Assembly (NCBI RefSeq): GCF_023284005.1
Contig: NZ_JAKIKS010000001.1
Span: 1-64,000 of the forward strand
Direction: 5' to 3'
Length of the DNA: 64,000 bases
From: Shewanella surugensis
GTDB taxonomy: Bacteria > Pseudomonadota > Gammaproteobacteria > Enterobacterales > Shewanellaceae
Positions 27,489-37,906 of the stretch are shown here, in pieces. The notes below the pieces were generated by a model, which had not been told where the DNA came from, made no database searches, and saw nothing but the letters and a program-made list of their open reading frames with translations. How positions within the stretch are numbered: the stretch's first letter is position 1; the number at the start of each line of letters is the position of its first letter. Made by a program: the position numbers and the translations under genes.

Positions 27489-29480
27489 ATGTCATCTCGT
27501 AAAGAACTCGCAAACGCTATCCGCGCACTTAGCATGGACGCTGTTCAAAAAGCAAACTCTGGTCATCCAGGTGCTCCGATGGGCATGGCTGATATTGCTG
27601 AAGTTTTATGGCGTGATCACCTAAGCCATAACCCTGCTAACCCTGAATGGGCTAACCGTGACCGTTTTATTCTATCTAACGGCCATGGCTCTATGTTGCA
27701 TTACTCGCTATTACATCTTGCGGGTTATGATTTACACATCGAAGATTTAAAGCAGTTCCGTCAACTACATTCTCGTACACCCGGCCACCCAGAATACGGC
27801 TATGCTCCAGGTATCGAAACAACCACGGGTCCTCTAGGTCAAGGGATCACTAACGCCATCGGCATGGCCATTGCTGAGCGTTCATTAGCAGCCCAATTTA
27901 ACCGTGAAGGCCACAGTGTAGTCGACCATTTCACTTACTCTTTCATGGGTGATGGCTGTTTAATGGAAGGTATTTCTCATGAAGCCTGCTCATTAGCCGG
28001 TACCTTAGGTCTCGGTAAACTCATTGCCTTTTGGGATGACAACGGCATTTCTATCGATGGTGACGTTGAAGGCTGGTTTACTGATGATACAGTAAAACGC
28101 TTTGAAGCCTACGGCTGGCATGTTGTTGCCGGTGTTGATGGTCACGACAGTGAATCCATTAATGCAGCAATTGAAGCAGCTAAACTCGATCCTCGTCCAA
28201 GTTTGTTATGCTGTAAAACCATTATCGGTTACGGCTCGCCCAATAAAGGTGGCAGCCATGACTGTCACGGCGCACCATTAGGGGATGCTGAAATTCAAGC
28301 GGCTCGTGAATTTTTAGGTTGGAAGCACGCTCCTTTTGAAATCCCAGCGGATATTTATGCTCAGTGGGACGCGAAAGAAGCTGGCCTTGCAGCAGAGCAA
28401 GCTTGGGATAAAGAGTTTGCCGCGTATAGCGTCGCTTACCCAGAACTTGCCGCTGAACTTAAGCGTCGTACTTTAGGTGAGCTGCCAGCAAACTTTGCTG
28501 CAGAGTCAAAAGCCTATATTGAAGAACTACAAGCTAACCCAGCCAATATTGCATCACGCAAAGCGTCACAAAATGCATTAGAAACCTATGGTAAAATGCT
28601 ACCCGAATTCATCGGCGGCAGTGCAGATTTAGCCCCGTCTAACTTAACCATATACTCAGGTTCTAAGCCTATAACGGCTGAAGATGCATCGGGTAACTAC
28701 TTACACTATGGTGTACGTGAATTCGGAATGTCTGCCATTATGAACGGTATTGCACTACATGGCGGTTTTGTTCCTTATGGTGCAACCTTCTTAATGTTCA
28801 TGGAGTATGCTCGTAATGCCCTGCGTATGGCGGCGATTATGAAGCAACGTTCTATTTTCGTTTATACCCATGATTCTATCGGTCTAGGTGAAGATGGTCC
28901 AACCCATCAACCTGTTGAGCAAATTGCATCCTTACGTTTAACACCTAACATGAGTACTTGGCGCCCTTGTGATCAAGTTGAATCAGCTGTTGCTTGGAAA
29001 TATGCGATTGAGCGTAACGATGGTCCAACAGCATTGATTTTCTCTCGTCAAAGCCTGACGCAACAAGCCCGTAGCAGTGAGCAATTAGCTAACGTTGCTA
29101 AAGGTGGTTATACCTTAATCGATTGTGAAGGCACACCTGATGTGATCTTGATTTCCACCGGTTCTGAAGTTGACCTAGCTGTTAAGGCACAAAAAGAACT
29201 CAGCGCCGCAGGTCATAAAGCCCGCGTTGTCTCTATCCCTGCAACGGATGTATTCGACAAGCAAGACGCAGCTTATAAAGAATCAGTATTACCGAGTCAA
29301 GTGGCTAACCGCGTCGCGATTGAAGCGGGTATTGCCGATTACTGGTATAAGTATGTGGGCCTCAATGGTCGCATCATCGGCATGACGACCTTTGGTGAGT
29401 CTGCGCCAGCCAATCAGCTTTTTGAAATGTTTGGTTTTACTGTCGATAACGTCGTTGCCGCCGCTAAAGAGTTACTTTAA
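27489..29480 (+). CDS. tkt: Transketolase
   Basis: Thiamine-diphosphate enzyme of the pentose phosphate pathway, moving two-carbon ketol units between sugar phosphates. 663 aa, the same length class as E. coli TktA. Visible: [26 protein letters not shown] at the N-terminus, [14 protein letters not shown], the ThDP/Mg motif [13 protein letters not shown] ... DDNGISIDG (about 155-190), and [14 protein letters not shown] with the catalytic Glu/His region (about 460-475). A strong ribosome binding site, AGGAGAGATC, precedes ATG 27489. It heads the tkt-epd-pgk-fba group, though a 410-bp gap with a repeat element separates it from epd. Confidence 0.97.
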   Translation: MSSRKELANAIRALSMDAVQKANSGHPGAPMGMADIAEVLWRDHLSHNPANPEWANRDRFILSNGHGSMLHYSLLHLAGYDLHIEDLKQFRQLHSRTPGHPEYGYAPGIETTTGPLGQGITNAIGMAIAERSLAAQFNREGHSVVDHFTYSFMGDGCLMEGISHEACSLAGTLGLGKLIAFWDDNGISIDGDVEGWFTDDTVKRFEAYGWHVVAGVDGHDSESINAAIEAAKLDPRPSLLCCKTIIGYGSPNKGGSHDCHGAPLGDAEIQAAREFLGWKHAPFEIPADIYAQWDAKEAGLAAEQAWDKEFAAYSVAYPELAAELKRRTLGELPANFAAESKAYIEELQANPANIASRKASQNALETYGKMLPEFIGGSADLAPSNLTIYSGSKPITAEDASGNYLHYGVREFGMSAIMNGIALHGGFVPYGATFLMFMEYARNALRMAAIMKQRSIFVYTHDSIGLGEDGPTHQPVEQIASLRLTPNMSTWRPCDQVESAVAWKYAIERNDGPTALIFSRQSLTQQARSSEQLANVAKGGYTLIDCEGTPDVILISTGSEVDLAVKAQKELSAAGHKARVVSIPATDVFDKQDAAYKESVLPSQVANRVAIEAGIADYWYKYVGLNGRIIGMTTFGESAPANQLFEMFGFTVDNVVAAAKELL

Positions 29481-29543
29481 CTCAATGGCGCAACTTGATT
29501 TAAGCATGCTACGACAAAGATGTCTGTTAACATCTTAAATCTA

Positions 29544-29784
29544 TACCCAAGCTACCTGAAAGTGGACGTTTTTACTGGCTCCCTATGGGCTGACTCTTAC
29601 CATTAAAGAGGGAAGCCTTTTATGCAGCGTTACTGAACATCCGCTTAGAATAACTAGGCACTCTGTTCAGCTGACCATTATGGATGATGGGAATGTCAGT
29701 TAATGCTGCAGGGAGCAATTAACGACCTTGCCTATGAAGGCTTTTAATTCCAGCTGGATCCTGCATCTTCAGGTGGCTTGGGTA
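29544..29784. repeat. MITE-like element with 17-bp terminal inverted repeats
   Basis: 241 bp without a gene. The ends are TACCCAAGCTACCTGAA (29544-29560) and, inverted, TTCAGGTGGCTTGGGTA (29768-29784), matching at 16 of 17. The inner right side (GATGCAGGATCCAGCTGGAATTAAAA on the minus strand, in parts) recurs at 8160-8220, and the end motif recurs at 59665-59695. A dispersed non-autonomous repeat family is the best reading. It fills most of the gap between tkt and epd. Confidence 0.7.
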
Positions 29785-29891
29785 TCAAACGGCTTACCTT
29801 AGAGTAGGCCGTTATTTTATCTCTCGTAAAAAATAGATATACTCAAGCAGCATTAAGAATTGAACGTTGAGAATAAAGGTAATAAAGCATC

Positions 29892-30929
29892 ATGATCCGA
29901 GTCGCAATTAATGGGTATGGCCGTATAGGACGCTCTATTCTTCGTGCTGTTTATGAGTCTGATAAACGCGATAAAATACAAATAGTGGCTATTAATGAGC
30001 TGGCTAAACCCGAAGCCATGGTGCATTTAACCCAATATGACACCACCCACGGACGTTTTCATACTCAAGTAAAACTGCAAGACAATCAAATGCAGATTGG
30101 TGATGATAGCATCAGTTTACTGCATCAAGTCGACGCCTCTAAGCTTCCTTGGGAAGCCATGGATATTGATATTGTTTATGAAGCCACAGGCGTGTTAAAC
30201 AGCAAACAAGCTTGTCATGCCCATATTATCGCTGGGGCTAAGCAAGTACTGATCAGCAACCCCTCTAGTGCAGATGTCGATGCCACTATCATTTACGGGG
30301 TTAATGAACAAGAATTAACGGCCCAACATACTATCGTTTCTAATGCCTCTTGCACCACTAATTGCGTCATTCCCGTTATCGATGTATTGGATAAGCATTT
30401 CAAGGTCAAAAGTGGCGCCATCACCACCATACATTCGGCCATGAACGATCAACAAGTCATCGACGCTTATCATGACGATCTTCGTCGTAGTCGTGCAGCA
30501 GGCCAATCTATCATTCCTGTCGACACTAAACTGGCTCGTGGTATTGAACGTATTTTACCGCACATGAAAGATAAGTTTGAAGCCATCTCCGTTCGCGTAC
30601 CGACCATCAATGTGACGGCTATCGACTTATCTTTAACACTCGAAAAGTGCGTTGATATTGACACTATCAATAGCGTATTACTCGAAGCCACCTTGGGGCA
30701 ATTTAACGGCATTGTCGGCTACACCAATGAGCCATTAGTGTCTTGTGATTTTAATCATGATCCCCGCTCCAGCGTGGTCGATGCAACGCAAACCCGTGTG
30801 AGTGCTGGCCATTTAATTAAACTTTTACTTTGGTGTGATAACGAATGGGGGTTTGCTAATCGCATGCTCGACACCAGTTTAGCCATGATCCATGCCAAAC
30901 GCAGGGATCTCACCCATACGAACCCATAG
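29892..30929 (+). CDS. epd: Erythrose-4-phosphate dehydrogenase
   Basis: NAD-dependent oxidation of erythrose 4-phosphate to 4-phosphoerythronate, the first step of pyridoxal phosphate synthesis; a GapA relative. [22 protein letters not shown] is the NAD-binding start, SNASCTTNC (about 152-160) has the catalytic Cys, [17 protein letters not shown] differs from the GapA pattern as in Epd, and [14 protein letters not shown] is the end motif. 345 aa, close to E. coli Epd (339). The pgk start follows 40 bp after the stop, so they are probably co-transcribed. The order epd-pgk-fba is conserved in enterobacteria and relatives. Confidence 0.94.
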   Translation: MIRVAINGYGRIGRSILRAVYESDKRDKIQIVAINELAKPEAMVHLTQYDTTHGRFHTQVKLQDNQMQIGDDSISLLHQVDASKLPWEAMDIDIVYEATGVLNSKQACHAHIIAGAKQVLISNPSSADVDATIIYGVNEQELTAQHTIVSNASCTTNCVIPVIDVLDKHFKVKSGAITTIHSAMNDQQVIDAYHDDLRRSRAAGQSIIPVDTKLARGIERILPHMKDKFEAISVRVPTINVTAIDLSLTLEKCVDIDTINSVLLEATLGQFNGIVGYTNEPLVSCDFNHDPRSSVVDATQTRVSAGHLIKLLLWCDNEWGFANRMLDTSLAMIHAKRRDLTHTNP

Positions 30930-30968
30930 AATTCAACGATTTCTTAAACCTTAAAGGAAGCTTACGTC

Positions 30969-32177
30969 ATGGCTATTATTAATATGAGTGATTTAGATCT
31001 TCAATCTAAACGTGTACTCATTCGTGAAGATCTCAATGTCCCTATCAGTGACGGAAAAGTCACCAGCGATGCTCGCCTGCGTGCAGCCTTACCCACGATT
31101 AAGCTCGCCCTTGAAAAAGGCGCAGCCGTGATGGTGATGTCTCACCTTGGCCGTCCAACAGAAGGCGAGTTTGACGCTAAATTCTCTCTGAAACCGGTTG
31201 CCGATTACCTCAATAATGCCTTAGATTGCCCCGTCCGTTTAGCGAGTAATTACCTTGACGGTGTCAAGAGCAATGTCGGTGAAGTCGTGGTCTTTGAAAA
31301 TGTTCGTTTTAATATTGGTGAAAAAATCAACGATGATACATTAGCGCAAAAAATGGCGGCCCTCTGTGATGTCTATGTGATGGACGCATTTGGTACGGCA
31401 CATCGTGCCCAAGCCTCTACTCATGGTGTTGGCTTACATGCCCCGATTGCTTGCGCGGGTCCACTATTATCCGGTGAGCTCAATGCCCTTGGTCAAGCGC
31501 TTAATAACCCAGCCCGTCCGATGGTTGCCATTGTCGGTGGCTCTAAAGTCTCAAGTAAACTCACTGTATTAGAAAGCTTATCAGGCATAGTGGATCAACT
31601 TGTTGTCGGCGGCGGCATCGCCAATACCTTTATTGCCGCAGCGGGTCACGGCGTCGGTAAATCGTTATATGAAGCCGATTTAGTCGATGAAGCTAAGCGC
31701 TTAGTCAGTCATGCACAAAGCCGAGGCGGCAGTATTCCCGTCCCGACCGATGTCGTCGTTGCCAATAAATTTAGTCCAACGGCAACAGCAACATTAAAAA
31801 AAGTTGCTGATGTCACCAGCGATGAAATGATTTTTGATATTGGCCCAGACAGCAGTGAAGTACTGGCTAACATTATCAGTAAGGCTGGCACTGTGGTTTG
31901 GAACGGCCCCGTCGGCGTGTTTGAATTTGATCAATTTGGTGCGGGCACCGAACGTATTGCAAAAGCGATAGCAGAGTCAAAAGCATTTTCCATCGCTGGT
32001 GGGGGTGATACACTTGCAGCCGTCGATAAATACGGTATCGCCGATCAAGTCTCTTATATCTCCACCGGTGGCGGTGCCTTCCTTGAATTTCTCGAAGGCA
32101 AAGAATTACCCGCTGTGGCCATGTTAGAAAGCCGCGGCAGCGAGTCACTCAATAGCAAACACAAACAAGTTAACTAG
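30969..32177 (+). CDS. pgk: Phosphoglycerate kinase
   Basis: Glycolytic enzyme transferring phosphate between 1,3-bisphosphoglycerate and ADP. Motifs: [13 protein letters not shown] (about 14-26), [22 protein letters not shown] (about 107), [22 protein letters not shown] (about 190) and [17 protein letters not shown] near the C-terminal ATP site, then GGGDTLAAV. 402 aa, slightly longer than the usual 387-391 because of a polar tail after [20 protein letters not shown] precedes ATG 30969. Second gene of the epd-pgk pair. Confidence 0.96.
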   Translation: MAIINMSDLDLQSKRVLIREDLNVPISDGKVTSDARLRAALPTIKLALEKGAAVMVMSHLGRPTEGEFDAKFSLKPVADYLNNALDCPVRLASNYLDGVKSNVGEVVVFENVRFNIGEKINDDTLAQKMAALCDVYVMDAFGTAHRAQASTHGVGLHAPIACAGPLLSGELNALGQALNNPARPMVAIVGGSKVSSKLTVLESLSGIVDQLVVGGGIANTFIAAAGHGVGKSLYEADLVDEAKRLVSHAQSRGGSIPVPTDVVVANKFSPTATATLKKVADVTSDEMIFDIGPDSSEVLANIISKAGTVVWNGPVGVFEFDQFGAGTERIAKAIAESKAFSIAGGGDTLAAVDKYGIADQVSYISTGGGAFLEFLEGKELPAVAMLESRGSESLNSKHKQVN

Positions 32178-32199
32178 CAAAACAATATTATAAAAAATC

Positions 32200-32238
32200 G
32201 TGCTCAGTGATAAGTGGGACCACTCACTACCTGAGCAC
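32200..32238. other. Hairpin between pgk and fba
   Basis: GTGCTCAG pairs with CTGAGCAC, with an inner AGTGG/CCACT stem. No T run follows, so it may be an mRNA processing or stability structure rather than a terminator. Confidence 0.4.
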
Positions 32239-32319
32239 AACAATCTATCCAAACGACTTGAGTATCACGATAATGGACATCGCTAATAACCTTTGTCACC
32301 CTACTACTTGGAGCACAAA

Positions 32320-33384
32320 ATGGCTTTAATTTCTTTGCGTCAAATGTTAGATCATGCAGCTGAACACGGATATGGCGTACCTGCCTTTAACGTCAATAAT
32401 TTAGAACAAATGCGCGCCATTATGCAAGCTGCCGAAGCCTGTGACAGCCCAGTCATCGTTCAAGCTTCTGCGGGGGCACGTAAATATGCCAGACCCCAGT
32501 TTTTAAAATACCTGATGGCGGCCGCATTAGAGCAATATCCTGATATTCCAGTTTGTATCCATCAAGATCACGGCACTCATCCCGATGTGTGTCAACGCTC
32601 CATTCAGCTAGGCATGTCATCAGTGATGATGGATGGCTCTTTGATGTCTGACGGAAAAACCCCCGCCTCTTATGAATACAACGTCGATGTCACCCGTAAA
32701 ACGGTGGCTTTCGCTCACGCTTGCGGCGTATCGGTTGAAGGCGAAATAGGTTGTTTAGGCAGCTTAGAGACCGGGCAAGCCGGTGAAGAAGACGGCATTG
32801 GCGCTGAAGGGATCTTAAGCGAAGATCAAATGTTGACGACTCCTGAAGAAGCGGCACGTTTTGTGGCCGATACCCATGTGGATGCTTTAGCGATTGCTAT
32901 CGGCACCAGTCATGGGGCCTACAAATTTAGCCGCAAACCGACCGGTGATGTACTTAGAATCGATCGTATCAAAGAAATTCATGCGCGTATTCCTAACACG
33001 CATTTAGTGATGCACGGTTCATCCTCTGTACCCCAAGAGTGGTTAGAGATCATTAACCAATACGGCGGTGCTATCCCCGAGACCTACGGCGTGCCTTTAG
33101 AAGAAATCGTTGAAGGGATTAAACATGGGGTACGTAAGGTCAATATTGATACGGATCTGCGTTTAGCCTCAACGGGCGCTGTGCGTAAATTTTTGGCTGA
33201 AAACCCAAGTGAATTTGACCCACGTAAATTCTTAAAAGCCTCAATGGATGCCATGGCCGCCATTTGTACTGAACGCTATCAAGCCTTTGGCAGTGCCGGC
33301 ATGGGCTCTAAAATTAAACCTCTGTCACTGCAAGCCATGTACAAAGCTTATCAAGCAGGTAATTTAGACCCACAAATTAACTAA
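32320..33384 (+). CDS. fba: Fructose-bisphosphate aldolase, class II
   Basis: Zinc-dependent cleavage of fructose 1,6-bisphosphate to dihydroxyacetone phosphate and glyceraldehyde 3-phosphate. ATG 32320 with GGAG six bases upstream gives [10 protein letters not shown], the family N-terminus; an upstream TTG at 32293 is open but unneeded. Motifs: [10 protein letters not shown], the zinc/active-site [14 protein letters not shown] (about 80-93), [38 protein letters not shown] (about 205-215) and [11 protein letters not shown]. 354 aa, typical of the Calvin-cycle-type subfamily used by many gammaproteobacteria. A terminator follows at 33414. Confidence 0.95.
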   Translation: MALISLRQMLDHAAEHGYGVPAFNVNNLEQMRAIMQAAEACDSPVIVQASAGARKYARPQFLKYLMAAALEQYPDIPVCIHQDHGTHPDVCQRSIQLGMSSVMMDGSLMSDGKTPASYEYNVDVTRKTVAFAHACGVSVEGEIGCLGSLETGQAGEEDGIGAEGILSEDQMLTTPEEAARFVADTHVDALAIAIGTSHGAYKFSRKPTGDVLRIDRIKEIHARIPNTHLVMHGSSSVPQEWLEIINQYGGAIPETYGVPLEEIVEGIKHGVRKVNIDTDLRLASTGAVRKFLAENPSEFDPRKFLKASMDAMAAICTERYQAFGSAGMGSKIKPLSLQAMYKAYQAGNLDPQIN

Positions 33385-33413
33385 GATCTTTGGTTATTAT
33401 GACTAGCGCCCTT

Positions 33414-33438
33414 AAGAGCATCGTACTCAGATGCTCTT
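33414..33438 (+). terminator. Rho-independent terminator of fba
   Basis: Stem AAGAGCATC with GATGCTCTT, then TT; 30 bp after the fba stop. Confidence 0.75.
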
Positions 33439-33449
33439 TTAACAACCAG

Positions 33450-33586
33450 ATTGAAAACTGCGTGTCACTCCAAGCAAACAAGGTTAATAATTCAGGTTGT
33501 TTTAGCTCCAAGCGGGTATGAAAGTCACTTTAAACCGTTAATGGTGCAACGCTATGGACAGGACACACCAACTGACAATCATCACC
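33450..33586 (-). pseudogene. Remnant of a queG-like epoxyqueuosine reductase gene
   Basis: On the minus strand this stretch translates to DDCQLVCPVHSVAPLTV, a stop, SDFHTRLELKQPE, then LLTLFAWSDTQFSI. The intact queG at 36539-37744 reads DDCQLVCPINAAAPLTTETDFHTRSQ and LLSLFAWDEKTF in the same place. The DNA aligns without gaps over about 100 bases with 36850-36950. So a decayed piece of a second queG, including the last iron-sulfur Cys pair, lies beside fba. The remaining gap to 33851 is AT-rich with nothing else recognised. Confidence 0.8.
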
Positions 33587-33851
33587 AATACTAAAGTATG
33601 ACACTTATTTAAATTCTATTCATTAGATCAGATCAATATCATACTCAAAGCCCATTTAAGCGGCCTCATCTTCTGCTATTATTTTCTCTCATATGGCGGT
33701 AACCCTTGGATTTGTGAGTGAGTCACTTAACTAATATCCCTGCTTTATTCAGTTTACTCATTTTAAAATAAGTATTTTAGAATCAGGGCCTTTGTGCAAG
33801 ACATCGTCATTAAATGGAATTACTTAAACTGTTGAATGTAAAGGTATTATC

Positions 33852-36443
33852 ATGATTAATTATTATACCAAGTCTCAATCACCACGCTTGTTTGCCTTGA
33901 TTGCTGTGCTGGCCCTGTCATTGACGGGCTGTGGAAGCGACAATGATAGCCAGACAGATAGACCTGATGTTATTGATAACCCTGTTTCTGATGACACTGT
34001 TTCTGATGACACTGTTTCTGATGACACTGTTTCTGATGACACTGTTTCTGATGACACTGGTAGCAAAGGCAGTGATGATATTAGGCTTACCGCCTTGCCT
34101 TATATTGTTACGGCAAAGCAAGGTGACATTTTATATCTTGATTTAACACAAATTTTGATGGATAACAATATCAATGATTGGCAATTGATTGAGCTAGAAG
34201 ATAAGGCGATGTTAGGCGTATTGTCTAAGCAAACGGATATGACGTTTGATTACCATACTAATGCTGCAGGCGTAGGCACGATTAACTATACCGTGAGTGC
34301 TAATGGCGTCACAGTGAGCTCATATATAGCGATTGCGGTGAGTGGCACAGCTCCCAACAATAATCCACCGGTTGCGGCGCATATTAATCTTGAAGCCTGG
34401 GGGGATGATGTGATTAGCACTGACTTACGTGATTATATCAGCGACAGTGATGATGACACATTGACTATCCTTGGCTTAATGGCTGATTCTGAAGGTTTTG
34501 CTTTATTGGGTAATGGTGAGCAGGTGACTTTTACTGCTGAAGGGTTTATTGGCAGAGAGCAAGCGATATACAGTATCGAGGATGGCCGCGGAGGTTATGC
34601 TTTGGGGTATATCACAGTGATCTCGAGCGATATGAGTCCATTGGAGCCTAATATCGTCCCGACAGCCCAAGATTATGCGCATGTCATATCAGGTGGAAAA
34701 GAGGCAAGCTGGGAGATTGATTTATCTGCCCTTAAGCTGATTAATGATGCCGACGGCGATGAATTGAGTCTGAGTCATCTTTATACGGCAAATGAGCGCG
34801 CGACCATAGTCGGAGACACACTCATTCATTATAGCCCTGATGATATTCAAGGCATAGATTATTTTATTTACGTGATCAGTGACGGTAAGGGCGGAGAAGC
34901 ACAGGGTAAAGTCACCATAGAAGTGAGCCCTGTGCTGGCTGAAATTACCGATATCACGATTGAGACCTTGGCCGATGGTTCACTCGCGGCTAAGGTGACG
35001 TGCCCGAGCTGTCTTACTGAAGACTATGCCTATACCTGGATTGTTAATGACTTGACTGTGAGCACTGAGGCCGTTTATATGCCCCATGCGAGTGATGCGG
35101 CGCATTATATTCGCTTAGAGGTCGCAGTCGTCGGGGATCAGGCTCAAGTGGTGCCCAGTCAGCATGTGGTTTACGGGCCAACTGAGGTGGTTATTTATGC
35201 AAATTACGGTGCTTACGCGGCCTTAAAAGCCGATGCCACGGTCGTGACATGGGGGGAGATGGATACTGGTGGTGATAGTAGCAGTGTCGCTAGTGAGCTG
35301 ACTGATGTTACGGCAATTGAGTCAACTACATATGCTTTGGCGGCATTAAGAGAGGATGGCACTGTCGTGACATGGGGGGATATGGATACTGGTGGTGACA
35401 GCAGTGCGGTGGCTGATAAACTGGTGAATGTCAAAGCACTCTATGCCAATAACGCCGCTTTTGTCGCGCTGAAGGACGATGCTAGTGCAGTGGCATGGGG
35501 CAGAAGTGAATCTGGTGGTGACACGAGTGCCATCACGGACAAACTTGTTAATATTAAACACATTTACTCTACTGGCGAGGCTTTTGCTGCCCTAAAAGCC
35601 GATGGCACGGTGGTGACATGGGGAGCTGTTGATTCTGGTGGTGATAGTCTCAACGTGGCGCCTGACTTGACAGATGTTCAAGTAATCTATGCGACTAATA
35701 ATGCGTTTATCGCCGTCAAGGGCGATGGCAGCGTGGTGGCTTGGCCTGAAAGTAATATTAGCAGCAGTATTGAAAGCCAATTGATGGGGGTCAAAGCTGT
35801 TTATTCAACGAATGATGCCTTTGCGGCACTAAAACAGGATGGCGCCGTCATTACATGGGGAAATGATGATAATGGAGGAGACAGCAGCAGTGTGGCCAGT
35901 AAACTCAATGATGGTGTCATAGCCATTTATTCTAATAAGGCCGCCTTTGCCGCACTGAAGCAGGATGGTACTGCGGTGAGCTGGGGAGCAAGGGTGTCTG
36001 GTGGTAATAGCAGTGCTGTGATGGGGCTGTTGAATAATATTAAAGGTATCTATTCATATGACAATCACTTTGTCGCGTTAAAAGAGGATAACAGTGTGAT
36101 GCTGTGGGGGAATCCAGATGAGCTAGGCAATAACGTTGCACAGGTAGCGGTTAACGTAAAAGCGGTTTATTCAAATAGGTTAGCTTTTGTTGCCGTAAAG
36201 TATGATGGCAGCGTGGTGACGTGGGGGGACCCTAATTACGGTGGTGACATCAGTGACGTTGCTGGCACGTTGTTTAATGTGAAGAAGGTCTATTCGACTA
36301 ACTACTCCTTTGCCGCTGTCAGAGAAGATGGCCAGGTGATCGTATGGGGTCAGAGTAATGCTGGTGGAGATGCGAGTGCTGTAGCTGACGCGTTATTACC
36401 GACGCCTTTTAAGAGTTTAATTGAAACCTCGATTACACCTTAG
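33852..36443 (+). CDS. Secreted lipoprotein with cadherin-like and RCC1-like repeats
   Basis: 863 aa. A signal peptide ends at lipobox LTGC (Cys 27), so it is a lipoprotein. Five identical SDDTV-type pentapeptides (about residues 45-69) form a flexible linker. Residues about 80-360 look like two or three Ig/cadherin-like beta domains (repeated D.DGD.L, YSIEDGRGGYALGYITV and YVISDGKGGEAQGKVTI). From about residue 446 to the end there are ten copies of a roughly 41-residue unit (AFAALK.DGTVVTWG...GGDSS.V...L..VK.IYS), an RCC1-like beta-propeller family. No function is known; adhesion or protein binding is a guess. G+C is visibly higher than in its flanks, and it lies between a queG remnant and intact queG, so it may have been inserted. 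Confidence 0.8.
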   Translation: MINYYTKSQSPRLFALIAVLALSLTGCGSDNDSQTDRPDVIDNPVSDDTVSDDTVSDDTVSDDTVSDDTGSKGSDDIRLTALPYIVTAKQGDILYLDLTQILMDNNINDWQLIELEDKAMLGVLSKQTDMTFDYHTNAAGVGTINYTVSANGVTVSSYIAIAVSGTAPNNNPPVAAHINLEAWGDDVISTDLRDYISDSDDDTLTILGLMADSEGFALLGNGEQVTFTAEGFIGREQAIYSIEDGRGGYALGYITVISSDMSPLEPNIVPTAQDYAHVISGGKEASWEIDLSALKLINDADGDELSLSHLYTANERATIVGDTLIHYSPDDIQGIDYFIYVISDGKGGEAQGKVTIEVSPVLAEITDITIETLADGSLAAKVTCPSCLTEDYAYTWIVNDLTVSTEAVYMPHASDAAHYIRLEVAVVGDQAQVVPSQHVVYGPTEVVIYANYGAYAALKADATVVTWGEMDTGGDSSSVASELTDVTAIESTTYALAALREDGTVVTWGDMDTGGDSSAVADKLVNVKALYANNAAFVALKDDASAVAWGRSESGGDTSAITDKLVNIKHIYSTGEAFAALKADGTVVTWGAVDSGGDSLNVAPDLTDVQVIYATNNAFIAVKGDGSVVAWPESNISSSIESQLMGVKAVYSTNDAFAALKQDGAVITWGNDDNGGDSSSVASKLNDGVIAIYSNKAAFAALKQDGTAVSWGARVSGGNSSAVMGLLNNIKGIYSYDNHFVALKEDNSVMLWGNPDELGNNVAQVAVNVKAVYSNRLAFVAVKYDGSVVTWGDPNYGGDISDVAGTLFNVKKVYSTNYSFAAVREDGQVIVWGQSNAGGDASAVADALLPTPFKSLIETSITP
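33984..34058 (+). repeat. In-frame 15-bp tandem repeat, five copies
   Basis: Five identical units of GTTTCTGATGACACT encode VSDDT in the lipoprotein linker. Copy-number change would keep the frame and alter linker length. Confidence 0.95.
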
Positions 36444-36538
36444 ATATTACATCACGAATATTTCACTCACCCATGATGCTGTCATTGAGTGAGTGGTTTT
36501 GTCATAATCAGCTCCGACAACAAGCAAACAATAACTTA

Positions 36539-37744
36539 CTACGCATCTCTTGGTAAGCCTTTTTCGATACTGCGGATCACCCTTTGGGTTTTACGACTGC
36601 TGCTGACTATCTGGCTCGTTGCTTTTATTTGTTGTTGCGCGATGGCCCAGTCAATGTGCTCAACCACGATTTCATCAACCTCAGCAGATATTTTTCTCTC
36701 AAGTAACGCCGATACGATATTATCACTAGCAGGGGCATTACCTAATGCAATAGCAATATTGCGTAACCAACGCTTATGGCCAATACGTCGAATGGCGCTG
36801 CCTTCGGTTAATGTTAAAAATGTCTTTTCATCCCAAGCAAATAAACTCAGTAAATCAGGTTGCTTGAGCTGCGAGCGTGTATGAAAATCAGTTTCAGTTG
36901 TTAAAGGGGCTGCGGCATTAATAGGGCAGACTAATTGGCAATCATCACAGCCATAAATACGATTGCCTATCAAGGATCTGAACTCTTCTGGAATGGCACC
37001 TTTGAGTTCAATGGTTAAATAAGAAATACAGCGGCGGCCATCGACCACATAAGGTGCAACGATCGCATTGGTCGGGCAAGATTTAATACAGGCCACACAC
37101 GTATTACAGCCCTCAACGACTGGAATATCCACAGGCAAAGGTAAATTAATAAAGAGCTCCCCTAAAAAGAACCAGCTGCCCGCTTCTTTATTCAAAATAA
37201 GGGAATGTTTTCCTGTCCAACCCAAGCCTGCTTTTTCTGCGAGTGGACGTTCTAATACAGGTGCTGAATCCACAAAGGGGCGAAAATTAGGTTTATGCAA
37301 CCCTAATCTGATCAGTTCGGCTTCAATTTTGTGACCAAGTTTTTTCAACCGATTACGAATGAGCTTATGATAATCTCGCCCTCCTGCATAACGAGAGATA
37401 TAGCCTAGATTAGGATCGCATAAATTATAGGCAAACCCCGCTTCAGGCGGTAGATAATCCATACGCGCAGAAATCACTCTAATAGTACCTTCATGCAATT
37501 CACTGGGTCTGGCGCGCATCATGCCATGTTCAGCCATGTAGCCCATTTCACCGTGGTAACCTTTATCCAGCCAAGCTTGTAATGTAGGCTCTTCACTTTT
37601 CAGTTCGGTATCACAAATGCCAATTTGCGCAAACCCTAGTTCTTTCCCCCACTCCTTTATTTGCAGAGCAAGTTGACTTAATAAAAGTGGATCCACTTGA
37701 GGATATAAATTAACGGATGAAATAGAAGGCGTACTGTCTGACAT
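36539..37744 (-). CDS. queG: Epoxyqueuosine reductase
   Basis: Cobalamin- and iron-sulfur-dependent enzyme of the last step of queuosine tRNA modification. Motifs: FAQIGICD near the N-terminus, YHGEMGYMAEH (about 60-70), FVDSAPVLERPLAEKAGLGWTGKHSLILN (about 158-186), then two 4Fe-4S motifs, CNTCVACIKSCPTNAI (about 217) and YGCDDCQLVCPIN (about 265). 401 aa against 379 for E. coli; the extra is a polar N-terminal stretch. Start ATG 37744. No tsaE is adjacent. A decayed partial copy lies at 33450-33586. Confidence 0.94.
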   Translation of the reverse strand: MSDSTPSISSVNLYPQVDPLLLSQLALQIKEWGKELGFAQIGICDTELKSEEPTLQAWLDKGYHGEMGYMAEHGMMRARPSELHEGTIRVISARMDYLPPEAGFAYNLCDPNLGYISRYAGGRDYHKLIRNRLKKLGHKIEAELIRLGLHKPNFRPFVDSAPVLERPLAEKAGLGWTGKHSLILNKEAGSWFFLGELFINLPLPVDIPVVEGCNTCVACIKSCPTNAIVAPYVVDGRRCISYLTIELKGAIPEEFRSLIGNRIYGCDDCQLVCPINAAAPLTTETDFHTRSQLKQPDLLSLFAWDEKTFLTLTEGSAIRRIGHKRWLRNIAIALGNAPASDNIVSALLERKISAEVDEIVVEHIDWAIAQQQIKATSQIVSSSRKTQRVIRSIEKGLPRDA

Positions 37745-37906
37745 GTTCTGCTTAGCAAGAAATATAATGACTCAATAATAACAGTTATTGCGATATAGCC
37801 AAACTTATCCAAGCAATGGCGTTCAACAAAAATAACGCACGATTCTCCTCCTTGAGAAACGCTTCCTTAACACAATGGAATGCTAATTTATTATGATTAT
37901 TTAAAT

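Noticed and set aside
33875..34146. Overlapping frames with repeated SSETV, IRNSV or LMTLF peptides
   Set aside because: They are other-frame readings of the 15-bp repeat in the lipoprotein gene.
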